Assembly (NCBI RefSeq): GCF_009834565.1
Contig: NZ_CP019428.1
Coordinates: 1,054,001-1,118,000 of the forward strand
Reading direction: 5' to 3'
DNA: 64,000 bases
Origin: Pseudomonas sp. R76
GTDB taxonomy: Bacteria > Pseudomonadota > Gammaproteobacteria > Pseudomonadales > Pseudomonadaceae
Of the stretch, positions 1-7,867 are shown one piece after another. The notes beneath the pieces were generated by a model. That model was not told the DNA's origin. It did no database searches and was given only the letters and a program-made list of their open reading frames with translations. The number at the start of each line of letters is the position of its first letter. Within the stretch, counting starts at the first letter, position 1. The translations under genes and the position numbers were made by a program.

Positions 1-256
1 TCTCGTTGAAACGGCTTTCGGTCAACTCCATCAGGCGGTGAAAGAGCAGATTCAGGTCGTCCAATAACTTGCCTTTCGGCAATCGCCAATATCGATGATG
101 TGGATGCTCCGCACGACGGATGTAGAAACCATCACGCTCAAGAAACAGGCGGTTGGCCCCCTCGACGTACTGCAGCAGGATCCCGAAGTCATAGCCGTCG
201 AAGGTCACCTTTTCGACCAGTTCCTGCCGGCCGTTTATGAGACGCGGACGGCTCAT
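1..256 (-). CDS. Hypothetical ICE protein, C-terminal end outside the window
   Basis: An open frame starts with ATG at 256 and runs off the left edge after 85 codons without a stop. It begins MSRPRLINGR and continues with a polar, mixed-charge sequence containing YDFGILLQYVEG and HHRYWRLPKGKLL. The start overlaps the stop of the upstream short frame (ATGA), which supports translational coupling. I do not recognise a domain. It is probably a small conserved ICE protein that follows the topoisomerase in the operon. Confidence 0.6.
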   Translation of the reverse strand, partial: MSRPRLINGRQELVEKVTFDGYDFGILLQYVEGANRLFLERDGFYIRRAEHPHHRYWRLPKGKLLDDLNLLFHRLMELTESRFNE

Positions 257-369
257 GTTCTGCTCAGGCGCAGGTTGATCCATTCCGCAATTTGTCGGTC
301 AGAGAACTTCTCCAGCTTCGGCGCTAAGAGGCGCAGTCCCAACACCGATTGTCTCTTCTGTTCGCTCAC
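253..369 (-). CDS. Possible 38-residue basic peptide, coupled to the next gene
   Basis: A GTG at 369 opens a 38-codon frame (begins VSEQKRQSVLG, ends NLRLSRT). Its TGA overlaps the ATG of the downstream gene. An AGGAGG-type ribosome binding site lies just upstream. An overlapping ATG frame starting at 373 uses the same binding site and ends without coupling, so the choice of frame is a judgement. The peptide is basic and has no family that I recognise. Confidence 0.4.
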   Translation of the reverse strand: MSEQKRQSVLGLRLLAPKLEKFSDRQIAEWINLRLSRT

Positions 370-479
370 CCATGACCTCCTCTGCAATTTCGCAGAGGAA
401 TGTCAGGTATAGGCGCGGTCGGCTTCCAGGGTTAATGCGTAACGGCGTTGACGGTGATTTGTATCGACAATGGCAGAGG

Positions 480-2384
480 TCAACCCCCTCTGGGTTTATT
501 GAGATCGGGTTTGCCATTCAAGTTTGGAAAACTCACCTTGCAACCATTCGATTTGAAGCCTGTGCAACCCCAAAAGTCATAGCCACCGTCCCCTTTTTTT
601 TGTCGCCTTGCGAGGGGCTGATTGCACTTGGGACAGTTGAAATCGCCGCCTGCTTTGGCTGGGCGTGGAGCTGACGCCATGGGCACACTTGGCATTCCAC
701 GTTGCTGAGACAGTTCCTCTTCCAAGCGCCTATGCAGGCGTGCAACGACAGCTCCATAGGTGTCTTGGCCCTGGGCGATTTTGTCCAAATCGCGCTCCAG
801 CTCCCTCGTAAAATCGAGCTCCACGAAACTGAAGAACCCTTCCAGCTTCGCGATTGTTTCCTCCCCCAGCGGCGCCGGTACCAGCTTGCGGCTTTTTTCC
901 TCGATCATTCCTTTGCTGGTGATGTTCTTCAAGATCGAAGCGAACGTACTGGGACGACCAATACCGCGGCGCTCCATTTCCTTGATTAGACTGGCCTTGG
1001 TGTAGCGGGATGGCGGCTGAGTTTTCTTCTTCAGCAGTTCTCCGTTGTGCACAGAGAGGATCTGTTTTGGTGAGAGTGCAGGAACTGGGTTGCTCGCTGC
1101 TGCATCTTCCTCATCATCTGTGTCATCGCCTTTGAGCAGTTTCCGCCACCCAGGATGAAAAAGGGTTTCACCAGTTGCATTGAATCGCAGAGCCTTACCA
1201 TTTGGGCCAACCGCGAGCAGTTTTACAGCACGCACGTCGAATACCGCCGCTTCGATCTGGCTGGCCAGCGCCCGGACCCAAATCAACTTGTACAGGGCGA
1301 GCTCCTCGTCGTTCTCACCAGCTTTTGCATCAGCCCAATGCGTCGGGGTAATAGCGGGGTGGCCTTCCTGCGCGCCTTCGGCGGCCTTGAATGTACGTCG
1401 CTCGCCGACGGTCTTCAACCCGATGGATCTAGCTACGGTTCTTATATCCTCCATGGCCTCGTCTGGTACGTTGGGATTATCCGTCCTGTGGTAGGTAATG
1501 ACGCCTTGTTCATACAATCGCTGAGCGACTTGCATGGTCTTGTCCGGGTCCCATTTCAAGGCGTTGCTGGCTGCTTGTTGAAGGGTGGAAGAGATGAAGG
1601 GCGCAGGTGGGTGGCGCTCGGCCTTGCGGTCTTCACAGGACTCGACGACGACATTACGTGTGCCGGCGACGAGTTGGGCCAGGTTGGCATCTTGAACGTA
1701 AGGAAAGTCCTTGCTCGCGAAATCCGGTACCGATTGCCAATCTGCATACCAGGTGGTGCCCTGATTCATATCCACAAAGTTCAGACGCACACCGAAGTGG
1801 TTGACTACCTGAAAGTTGCGGATCTCGCGCTCGCGCAAAACCACCAGGTATACGGCAGGCGATTGCACGCGGCCTGCAGAGGTGGGCTTGCCCATCAGTC
1901 GGCGTAGCTCCTGAGTCACCAGGTAACCCACCAAGCGATCAAGTACACGCCGGCATTCTTGTGAGGCGACTCTGTTCAAATCGATTTGGCGAGGATTGGC
2001 TAGAGCCTCTGCGACACGCTTGAGGGTGATTTCATTGAAGGTTATGCGTTTGTAGGATTCGACCGCCAGTACCTGCTGGATGTGCCAGCTGATGCTTTCA
2101 CCTTCGCGATCCGGGTCGGTTGCGAGGTAGATTTCATCGGCCTGTTTAGCTGCGGCCTTGATGGTCCGCACGGCCTTGGCGCTCTTATCCAGGATCTCGT
2201 ACACCGGTGTGTAATTTTTACGGACGCCTGTGGTGATCATGCTGTCGTCCTGCCCTCTGGCCGGCAAGTCACGTATGTGCCCACCACTGGCAACCACCTG
2301 CCAGTCTTCGCCTGGGCGTAGCTTCTTCATCATTGGCTGGAGCTTTTTCAGCTTACCAGGTGCCTCGATGATCAATAGCTTCAC
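480..2384 (-). CDS. Type IA DNA topoisomerase of the ICE
   Basis: This 634-residue protein relaxes or decatenates DNA through a single-strand passage reaction and probably serves replication or transfer of the element. The Toprim domain is at the N terminus (IIEAPGK near residue 5, DPDREGE at 90-96). The likely catalytic tyrosine is Y298 in GVITYHRTDN, equivalent to the tyrosine of the GYITYMRTDS motif in the TopA/TopB family. A tetracysteine-type zinc ribbon (CPKC...GCTGF..NGCKVSFP) occupies the last 50 residues. Related ICEs annotate this gene as topoisomerase I or III, and I cannot separate the two from sequence alone. It is the most distal complete gene of the replication module in this window. 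Confidence 0.92.
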   Translation of the reverse strand: MKLLIIEAPGKLKKLQPMMKKLRPGEDWQVVASGGHIRDLPARGQDDSMITTGVRKNYTPVYEILDKSAKAVRTIKAAAKQADEIYLATDPDREGESISWHIQQVLAVESYKRITFNEITLKRVAEALANPRQIDLNRVASQECRRVLDRLVGYLVTQELRRLMGKPTSAGRVQSPAVYLVVLREREIRNFQVVNHFGVRLNFVDMNQGTTWYADWQSVPDFASKDFPYVQDANLAQLVAGTRNVVVESCEDRKAERHPPAPFISSTLQQAASNALKWDPDKTMQVAQRLYEQGVITYHRTDNPNVPDEAMEDIRTVARSIGLKTVGERRTFKAAEGAQEGHPAITPTHWADAKAGENDEELALYKLIWVRALASQIEAAVFDVRAVKLLAVGPNGKALRFNATGETLFHPGWRKLLKGDDTDDEEDAAASNPVPALSPKQILSVHNGELLKKKTQPPSRYTKASLIKEMERRGIGRPSTFASILKNITSKGMIEEKSRKLVPAPLGEETIAKLEGFFSFVELDFTRELERDLDKIAQGQDTYGAVVARLHRRLEEELSQQRGMPSVPMASAPRPAKAGGDFNCPKCNQPLARRQKKGDGGYDFWGCTGFKSNGCKVSFPNLNGKPDLNKPRGG

Positions 2385-2481
2385 GGTGTGACCCTCTCAA
2401 TTAATCAGAGCGGGACTGTTGCGTCAGGCGGGTAGGGCTTCAATAGGAAATGGTCAATACGTAGGGGAGGGCATTATGCGG

Positions 2482-2679
2482 CTATAGGTCCAGCGATAGC
2501 TGCTGTGACTGGGCAAAGCCCTTTAGCCACGATGCACGCATAGCGGGGTGTTGGTAAGGGCAGTCATACACCCGTAGCCCTTTCCGCGCAGCGGCCGCAC
2601 CAGTGGCAATAACCGTCAGGTGAGGGTTGTTGGAATGTCGCTTGTCAGAGGTTTTAGGCAAGAAGGCGTTATCACCCAT
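2482..2679 (-). CDS. RMF-like small protein (CrpP-type ICE-associated family)
   Basis: This 65-residue protein has a C-terminal half (ARKGLRVYDCPYQHPAMR followed by ASWLKGF) that follows the ribosome modulation factor pattern: a small-residue helix, C/N-P-Y, and then W-L-x-G-F/W. The same fold and length are found in CrpP, a small protein carried by pKLC102-like ICEs and first reported as a ciprofloxacin-modifying enzyme, a role later questioned. Membership of this family is inferred from the pattern. Whether it binds ribosomes is unknown. It sits between the topoisomerase and a hypothetical gene. Confidence 0.6.
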   Translation of the reverse strand: MGDNAFLPKTSDKRHSNNPHLTVIATGAAAARKGLRVYDCPYQHPAMRASWLKGFAQSQQLSLDL

Positions 2680-2739
2680 GCCGGTTGCTCCTCGATGCTC
2701 AAATTAATCTACCAGCAGATCCGCGCATGGCGCGATTTT

Positions 2740-3255
2740 TTACGGGAAATTGTTGTAGTCAGATGCCGGGGTGTCGAACCAATCGGCGGCCCTTAGCCAA
2801 TGTACGAAGAACTCGACAGATTGACCACTTCGACGTTGCAAATCGTGTAGATCGCCATGCAGCTCAAGATCCTCAGACTCCTCATCCCAGTTGAAAAGTT
2901 CGAAGTAGTTGGTGTCGTAGCGATCAGGATTTAAAAGCTCTTGTATGAATCTTCGTGCGACAAATGAGCTCATGTCACTGTAGTCATTCGCCCAGACGTC
3001 TTTATCACGCCAACCAGCTTTTATCCAGGAGGCGAGTTGAATGTTATCGGTGATACCGTAGTAGTCTGCTGCGTTTACGTCGCTTTCATCACAGTACCGC
3101 CAGTACAGCCGCCCCAAAGTGGGATGATCCGCAGCCACCAGAAGCCAGCCATCTGGACACCTCACCTCATCATCGTCCCGCATTGTCATACACCTTAAGG
3201 CTTCACGGTTGGGGAGGGAAAGACGTTGAGGGTTTCCCTCCACCACAAGTTTCAC
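2740..3255 (-). CDS. Hypothetical ICE protein, 171 residues
   Basis: A soluble, acidic protein with many D, E, W and Y residues and no membrane segment or signal peptide. Segments such as DGWLLVAADHPTLGRLYW and YDTNYFELFNWDEESEDLEL look globular. It is encoded just downstream of ssb in the same operon direction. I do not recognise a family. The position suggests a role in ICE replication or an accessory function. Confidence 0.75.
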   Translation of the reverse strand: MKLVVEGNPQRLSLPNREALRCMTMRDDDEVRCPDGWLLVAADHPTLGRLYWRYCDESDVNAADYYGITDNIQLASWIKAGWRDKDVWANDYSDMSSFVARRFIQELLNPDRYDTNYFELFNWDEESEDLELHGDLHDLQRRSGQSVEFFVHWLRAADWFDTPASDYNNFP

Positions 3256-3285
3256 GATTGGGGGGCCAAAATTAAGCCCCTGTAA

Positions 3286-3741
3286 TCAGAACGGACGGTC
3301 AGGGTCCGGGTATTCGTCGAAATCAGGCGCAGGCTGCGGACTGGATTGATCACGTGACGTGCTGCCTTGGCTCTGCGAAGTTGACAGGGTCACGCTCGCA
3401 ATCCTGTGCGGCAAGATGGCGACCCGCGAGGCTTGAACCTTCAGAGCTGCATTTTCCTCACCATCTTTTTCCCAGCGATCCATTACGGCTCGGCCGGAAA
3501 CGATCACGCGCATGCCCTTCTGAAACAGGTGCGAGTAGTGTTCAGCATCTTTGTGCCACCACTCGACGTTCGCCCAAAATCCCCCTCGATCTTCGTATCC
3601 GCCTTTACCGTCCGGAATCGAGTTGTCGAAGTAGACGTTGGCCCGCATTAGCCTCCGTGGGTCCTTGTTGCCGTTGGCGAACTCTTTGAATTCCGGGGTG
3701 GAGCCGATATTGCCTTCCCAGCCTTGTACGGGTGTGGACAT
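3286..3741 (-). CDS. ssb: Single-stranded DNA-binding protein of the ICE
   Basis: A 151-residue protein with an N-terminal OB-fold region of the type found in ICE single-strand binding proteins (FKEFANGNKDPRRLMRANVY, then WWHKDAEHYSHLFQKGMRVIVSGR). It has a flexible Q/S-rich linker and an acidic tail ending DPDRPF. That tail resembles the D-x-x-P-F tip through which SSB recruits helicases, polymerase subunits and other partners. It probably protects the transferred or replicating single strand of the element. It lies directly downstream of the DUF3158-like gene. Confidence 0.85.
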   Translation of the reverse strand: MSTPVQGWEGNIGSTPEFKEFANGNKDPRRLMRANVYFDNSIPDGKGGYEDRGGFWANVEWWHKDAEHYSHLFQKGMRVIVSGRAVMDRWEKDGEENAALKVQASRVAILPHRIASVTLSTSQSQGSTSRDQSSPQPAPDFDEYPDPDRPF

Positions 3742-3765
3742 GAGTGTTCTCCGACGTTATGGATG

Positions 3766-4302
3766 TTACGTTTGATTGGTGAGCTGCTGCAGTCGAGCGG
3801 TGTACATGGCCTCTGCCTGGCCCATTTTTTCGGCGCACTCGGCGGCCTGTTTGGTAATCGAGTGCAACAAACTCATTTGCATGTTCAAGGTGATGCGCTG
3901 CAGCTCCATCACGTAGAGGTCCTGCAGCATGGATTCCGGTGTTCTGGGTGAGCTCATCATCTCTGCCCAAACTCCCACGCCCATCCGACGGTCCGTCACT
4001 TTCTGCCAGCGTAGAAACTGGGTACCGGCTTGGGTGTTCTGTTCAGTGAGTCGCACTGGAACAAGGGTGAATGGATATTGGCGTGCCTGGCTCAGCACTT
4101 CCTGGGCAAGTGCTTTCAACTCCGCTTCTTGAACCCGGCATAGATCGGCAAATTGGCTCAGCTCCCCCTTACCTTTAAAAGGCTTTAAAAGGCCTTTTAG
4201 TGAGGCAGCCTGTTGCAGTCGCTGAAAGGCTTCCTGTTGCAGTGGCCGGAAGGCGGTCTGTTGCAGCACGCCGTCTTCTGAGGACGTCTGGCCCATGACC
4301 AT
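3766..4302 (-). CDS. DUF3158-type ICE protein
   Basis: A 178-residue, largely helical, glutamine-rich protein. In related ICEs the gene between ssb and the PFL_4669-family gene encodes a DUF3158 protein, and the leucine- and glutamine-rich helices here fit that assignment from memory. Its start overlaps the stop of the upstream gene by one base, so translation is probably coupled. Function is unknown. A role in element replication or partition is inferred from its neighbours only. Confidence 0.65.
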   Translation of the reverse strand: MVMGQTSSEDGVLQQTAFRPLQQEAFQRLQQAASLKGLLKPFKGKGELSQFADLCRVQEAELKALAQEVLSQARQYPFTLVPVRLTEQNTQAGTQFLRWQKVTDRRMGVGVWAEMMSSPRTPESMLQDLYVMELQRITLNMQMSLLHSITKQAAECAEKMGQAEAMYTARLQQLTNQT

Positions 4303-5027
4303 CAGCCTTCCTCGGTATCATCAAAGTGATCATTCACCTCGGACTGCTGTTGGCCGCGAATGATGGGGGGAGCAAAATTGGAGCGGCGGGTGCCTTCCAG
4401 GATGTCCTGCGGCAGTTCACCGTAGCGCTCGTACATTTTGCGGGCTGCTTCAGCCTTGGCATTGTTGGCGGCGAAGTCATCGCGTGCAGCGCCGGAGTAT
4501 TTGTAGATCTGGGCCAGACCAAAAAGTCTGCGCAGTACGGCTGCGCCTTCATCGATCCAGGTTTCCATGTCATGACGACCGACCAGACCGACGTGCTGGG
4601 CCAGCAAAATGCGCCTGACAATTTCGTCGTAGTTAGTCAGCAGGTACACAGCCTGGAAGCCGAGTGGATTTGCGATATATAGAGGGAGGCTGACAGGCTG
4701 GATGGACAGATTCTCGCTAATGCTGATGGCCGGGGGGAGGGAAGCCATGGCAGTGTCGAGACGATCTTCGATGGTTTTGAGTGCTTCCTTTGAATCCCGG
4801 ATTTTCTCCTCCAGCTGGATCATCCACCAATCTGAATACGGATCATCCTGCTGGGCGCCACGTGACATGCGATTGACAACAGTACAGAAGCCCGACAATC
4901 CGATGATGCCAACCTTCAAATCATTTTTTGGGCGCCCCATCCAGATCCGTGCAGCATGATGCGTGTGAAGGGTGAGCTTCACATCGCTGCGTAGTGAGCC
5001 AATATTGAGCCGGTAATTGTCAGCCAT
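4302..5027 (-). CDS. PFL_4669-family integrating conjugative element protein (TIGR03761-like)
   Basis: A 241-residue protein with the features of the ICE family named after PFL_4669 of PFGI-1: an early GSLRSDVKLTLHTHHAARIW segment followed by GRPKNDLKVGIIGLSGF, and a C-terminal LFGLAQIYKYSGAARDD segment. I place the start at 5027 because AAGGAA lies about ten bases upstream. An upstream in-frame ATG at 5066 would add 13 residues. Function is unknown. The gene directly follows the 81-bp repeat array and precedes the DUF3158 gene and ssb, so it belongs to the replication module. Confidence 0.85.
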   Translation of the reverse strand: MADNYRLNIGSLRSDVKLTLHTHHAARIWMGRPKNDLKVGIIGLSGFCTVVNRMSRGAQQDDPYSDWWMIQLEEKIRDSKEALKTIEDRLDTAMASLPPAISISENLSIQPVSLPLYIANPLGFQAVYLLTNYDEIVRRILLAQHVGLVGRHDMETWIDEGAAVLRRLFGLAQIYKYSGAARDDFAANNAKAEAARKMYERYGELPQDILEGTRRSNFAPPIIRGQQQSEVNDHFDDTEEG

Positions 5028-5203
5028 GGTGCAGTTATTCCTTGGAAAGAGGATTGACATGGCCATGCTGCAATTGAGCTGCTATGCACGCAGCAATAAA
5101 TCCATAGTCAGACGGAAGGGGATTTATTGACGCAGTTATATACAAATGTCCGTGCGTACCACTCGGACTGTTGCTGCCATAGCTGCCCGCCATTTCTGAG
5201 TAA

Positions 5204-5819
5204 CCGTGACCTATTGAATATTGTTGGCAGTTATGTGGGCCACATAGCTTCGACCCGGCATTGAAGTGAGCCATCAATGGTCGACCATGTCCTACTGCAT
5301 ATTGTTGGCAGTTATGTGGGCCACATAGCTGCGACCCGGCATTGAGGTAGACCATCAATGATCGACCATACCCTAATGGATATTGTTGGCAGTTATGTGG
5401 GCCACATAGCTGCGACCCGGCATTGAGGTAGGCCATCAATGGTCGACCATGTCCTACTGCATATTGTTGGCAGTTATGTGGGCCACATAGCTGCGACCCG
5501 GCATTGAGGTAGACCATCAATGATCGACCATACCCTAATGGATATTGTTGGCAGTTATGTGGGCCACATAGCTGCGACCCGGCATTGAGGTAGGCCATCA
5601 ATGGTCGACCATGTCCTACTGCATATTGTTGGCAGTTATGTGGGCCACATAGCTTCGACCCGGCATTGAAGTGAGCCATCAATGGTCGACCATGCCCTAC
5701 TGCATATTGTTGGCAGCTATGTGGGCCACATAGCTTCGACCCGGCATTGAAGTGAGCCATCAATGGTCGACCATGCCCTACTGCATATTGTTGGCAGCTA
5801 TGTGGGCCACATAGTACCG
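5204..5819. repeat. Array of 81-bp tandem repeats, candidate ICE replication origin (oriV)
   Basis: Eight copies of the palindrome ctatgtgggccacatag (first base t or c) recur at exactly 81-bp spacing, starting at 5231, 5312, 5393, 5474, 5555, 5636, 5717 and 5798. Between them, each unit carries a second palindrome, atggtcgaccat, or its variant atgatcgaccat. Two unit variants alternate in the middle of the array, so part of it grew as a 162-bp double unit. The array fills the only long gap (5028-5822) in an otherwise packed operon, next to the STY4528-type replication gene. pKLC102 is described as having a repeat-based oriV, which makes the same role likely here. An open frame crosses the array because 81 is divisible by three, and I do not treat it as a gene. 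Confidence 0.8.
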
Positions 5820-5822
5820 GAC

Positions 5823-7133
5823 TCATGGTTGCGCGCTCCGCTGAGGCTTCAGCAGGTTAAGCATCTCGCTCAGAGTCTGGTTGGCGGTTTGTATCGATTC
5901 TGGATTACGTGGAATAGCCGCCACTTTTGCCGGTTGCCCAACTTGCACGGTGCTTGAGCCCGTCGACGGACTTCCAGCGCTCACGTGGCCGAGACGTGGC
6001 TTGTCCTCCGGTTTCCAGTTGCTGTTGAAGTCACCTCGTACCGCCGTGGCGACAAGCGTCATCAGATACCCCAAAGGGTTTCGCACGCTTCCCGTGTCAC
6101 ATCGGTGCACCCATTGCTTGATGAGTGCAGGTTTCACCTCTGGAGGGACTTTCTGCAACGCCACTAGGGCACTCTGTTTCTGATCTGCGGGCAGCCGTTG
6201 CAGGGCATCCAGGAAATCTGCAGCCGTATCATCTGACCTGGGGGGTACATGTACAGAGTTTTTACAAACATCTTTGTTTGTATCTGTATACGTACTATAT
6301 GAGTTCGGATTCCGAACTGAGTCCGAACTCAGTGATTTACGGCTGAGTTCGGATTCCGAACTCAGCTCAAAAGCGATTCGCTTATCGTTGGATTCACTGA
6401 GTTCGGATTCCGAACTCGGGGGGGAGACAGCTATATTTTGCTGAGTTCGGATACCGAACTCGGGCGCAGTCAAACGCTGAAGGGCTGTTGGCTGCACCCA
6501 TGACTGACTGTTCAAGCGAGTTTCGATGATGTTCAACCGAGTTGGTAAGCGCTCACCTACCTCCGGATCCGCGGCGAACTCCTTCCAAGCAATTTCAGCG
6601 ACTTCTCGAATCGCCTTGGTCTGATGCTCCATAGATTGAGCGAGTAACTGCAGATAGTCTCTGTCGAACTCCAGTGCTTCACCGGGTGTTACGGGTTCAT
6701 CGTGAAGGAGGTAGACATTGCCTTGAACCTGACCACTGAGGTCATTACGCACTCGACGACCCAGGCTGAGCCAGCGAGTGAGGCGAAGGGTGACTAAGGC
6801 TTTAGATACGGTTTCGCGGGACGCCGGTCTGCCGGGTAGCATGCCCAGATATGGCCGTAACTGCTCATAGGTGGGGAACGCCGTCAGGCCGTCGTCATTA
6901 ATCAATAGGCGGAAAACCTGCCAGGTGTTTCGTTCAAGCGGAGACAGTCGATCATCCAGAAGCAATCGACGAGGAACTGTCTCATGAGGGTTACCGCTGA
7001 AAATAATGCCGGAGTAGGGCGCTGAGCCCTCAATCCCCGGGGGCGTCGACTCTTTTTTCTGACGCAGATGAGCCTCAAGATACCCTGATGCAGAGTCCAG
7101 AAGTGTCGAGAAGGGGAGCCTGGACAACTTCAT
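5823..7133 (-). CDS. STY4528-family pathogenicity-island replication protein
   Basis: A 436-residue protein with a winged-helix-like N-terminal half (residues about 60-150: SPLERNTWQVFRLL, FPTYEQLRPYLG, SRETVSKALVTLRLTRWLSLG), as in plasmid-type replication initiators. A serine/glutamate-rich linker follows (residues about 225-285), then a C-terminal helical domain. It matches the family named after STY4528 of Salmonella SPI-7. The linker is encoded by DNA that contains four copies of a 17-23 bp palindrome (see 6302-6461). The gene ends immediately before the 81-bp repeat array, as expected for an initiator next to its origin. Its start overlaps the DUF2857 gene stop. Confidence 0.85.
   Translation of the reverse strand: MKLSRLPFSTLLDSASGYLEAHLRQKKESTPPGIEGSAPYSGIIFSGNPHETVPRRLLLDDRLSPLERNTWQVFRLLINDDGLTAFPTYEQLRPYLGMLPGRPASRETVSKALVTLRLTRWLSLGRRVRNDLSGQVQGNVYLLHDEPVTPGEALEFDRDYLQLLAQSMEHQTKAIREVAEIAWKEFAADPEVGERLPTRLNIIETRLNSQSWVQPTALQRLTAPEFGIRTQQNIAVSPPSSESELSESNDKRIAFELSSESELSRKSLSSDSVRNPNSYSTYTDTNKDVCKNSVHVPPRSDDTAADFLDALQRLPADQKQSALVALQKVPPEVKPALIKQWVHRCDTGSVRNPLGYLMTLVATAVRGDFNSNWKPEDKPRLGHVSAGSPSTGSSTVQVGQPAKVAAIPRNPESIQTANQTLSEMLNLLKPQRSAQP
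6302..6461. repeat. Four copies of a GAGTTCGGA-T-TCCGAACTC palindrome inside the replication gene
   Basis: Palindromes lie at 6302-6318, 6343-6365 (11-bp perfect arms around one base), 6399-6417 and 6443-6461 (ATA centre). A half-site, gtccgaactcag, sits beside the first. They encode the S-E-S-E-L-S repeats of the linker. The near-perfect DNA symmetry goes beyond what the protein repeat requires, so they may be protein-binding sites or recombination-prone repeats. Confidence 0.75.
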
Positions 7134-7840
7134 AGATCGTTGTCACCTTGCTCCAAAGTCATTACTGGTAGAGACCGCTGATGGTTGCTCGTTGATGACA
7201 CCAGTTTTAAATTCTTTGTAAATCCTGCGTTTGGATGCGAAGGCGGATAAAGACCGTCTCTGATCCAGGACTGAACGCGGTGCCAGATAATCGCTAGGCT
7301 GAGATTTTCCGCACCTTCAGTTGAGTCGGCGCCCTGTGGGGCAATGAGCTCTTCTGCCACCAGCATGGCCACGTCCAGCAACGCGAGGCTGTCATCCAGC
7401 TCAACCTGATGCTCTTTCATCAGGTGGGTCCAGCGGTACCAAAGCTGAGCATCCATTTCTTCGCTGAACTCTCGCCACCGGCCACGGCGTGCTGTTACGC
7501 CAATCACCAGGCGTTGTAGGGCCACGTCTTGGGGGGATAAGCCAAAGAACTGTTGCAGCATCTGTGTCGTTGCCCCCAATCGAAGAGCACGTTCAATCAT
7601 GCGCACTTCTTCGTCAGAACGTTGTGCCCCGGTCAGCAGCTTCTTCACCATGTCTCCATCAATCGTGACGCTGCACCAGGAAACAGGAGTGTTGAGTAGT
7701 AAACTCAGCACTGAGGGCTGTTGAAGCTGGGCCAAAATTTCGGGCTCCAGTCCCATCTCAATACAGCGCCGGAGTTGGCCGTTGCGCATGTGGTGCAGCA
7801 CCTGAGACAGGATGGCTTCATTGATAGGTGTTTTGGACAT
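7130..7840 (-). CDS. DUF2857-type ICE protein
   Basis: A 236-residue soluble protein placed, as in PFGI-1-class elements, between parB and the STY4528-type gene. It reads as a helical domain (INEAILSQVLHHMRNGQLRRC) and an HTH-like middle (ATTQMLQQFFGLSPQDVALQR) that resembles FlhC/DUF2857 DNA-binding segments. The family assignment rests on this pattern and gene order. It overlaps the downstream replication gene by four bases (ATGA), so the two are probably coupled. Confidence 0.8.
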   Translation of the reverse strand: MSKTPINEAILSQVLHHMRNGQLRRCIEMGLEPEILAQLQQPSVLSLLLNTPVSWCSVTIDGDMVKKLLTGAQRSDEEVRMIERALRLGATTQMLQQFFGLSPQDVALQRLVIGVTARRGRWREFSEEMDAQLWYRWTHLMKEHQVELDDSLALLDVAMLVAEELIAPQGADSTEGAENLSLAIIWHRVQSWIRDGLYPPSHPNAGFTKNLKLVSSTSNHQRSLPVMTLEQGDNDL

Positions 7841-7867
7841 ACGACTCTCTCCCTGCCATTGACCAAA

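Noticed and set aside
299..517. 72-residue frame on the minus strand upstream of the small coupled gene
   Set aside because: It shares the binding site of the 38-residue frame but is not coupled downstream and lacks similarity; the GTG frame at 369 is preferred, with low confidence.
5204..5819. CRISPR array
   Set aside because: Units are continuous 81-bp tandem repeats without variable spacers, and no cas genes are nearby.
5035..5826. 263-residue open frame made of repeated CGPHNCQQY-type units
   Set aside because: It is a by-product of the 81-bp repeat array (81 is divisible by three), overlaps the replication gene stop and lacks a ribosome binding site; the DNA palindromes explain the conservation better.
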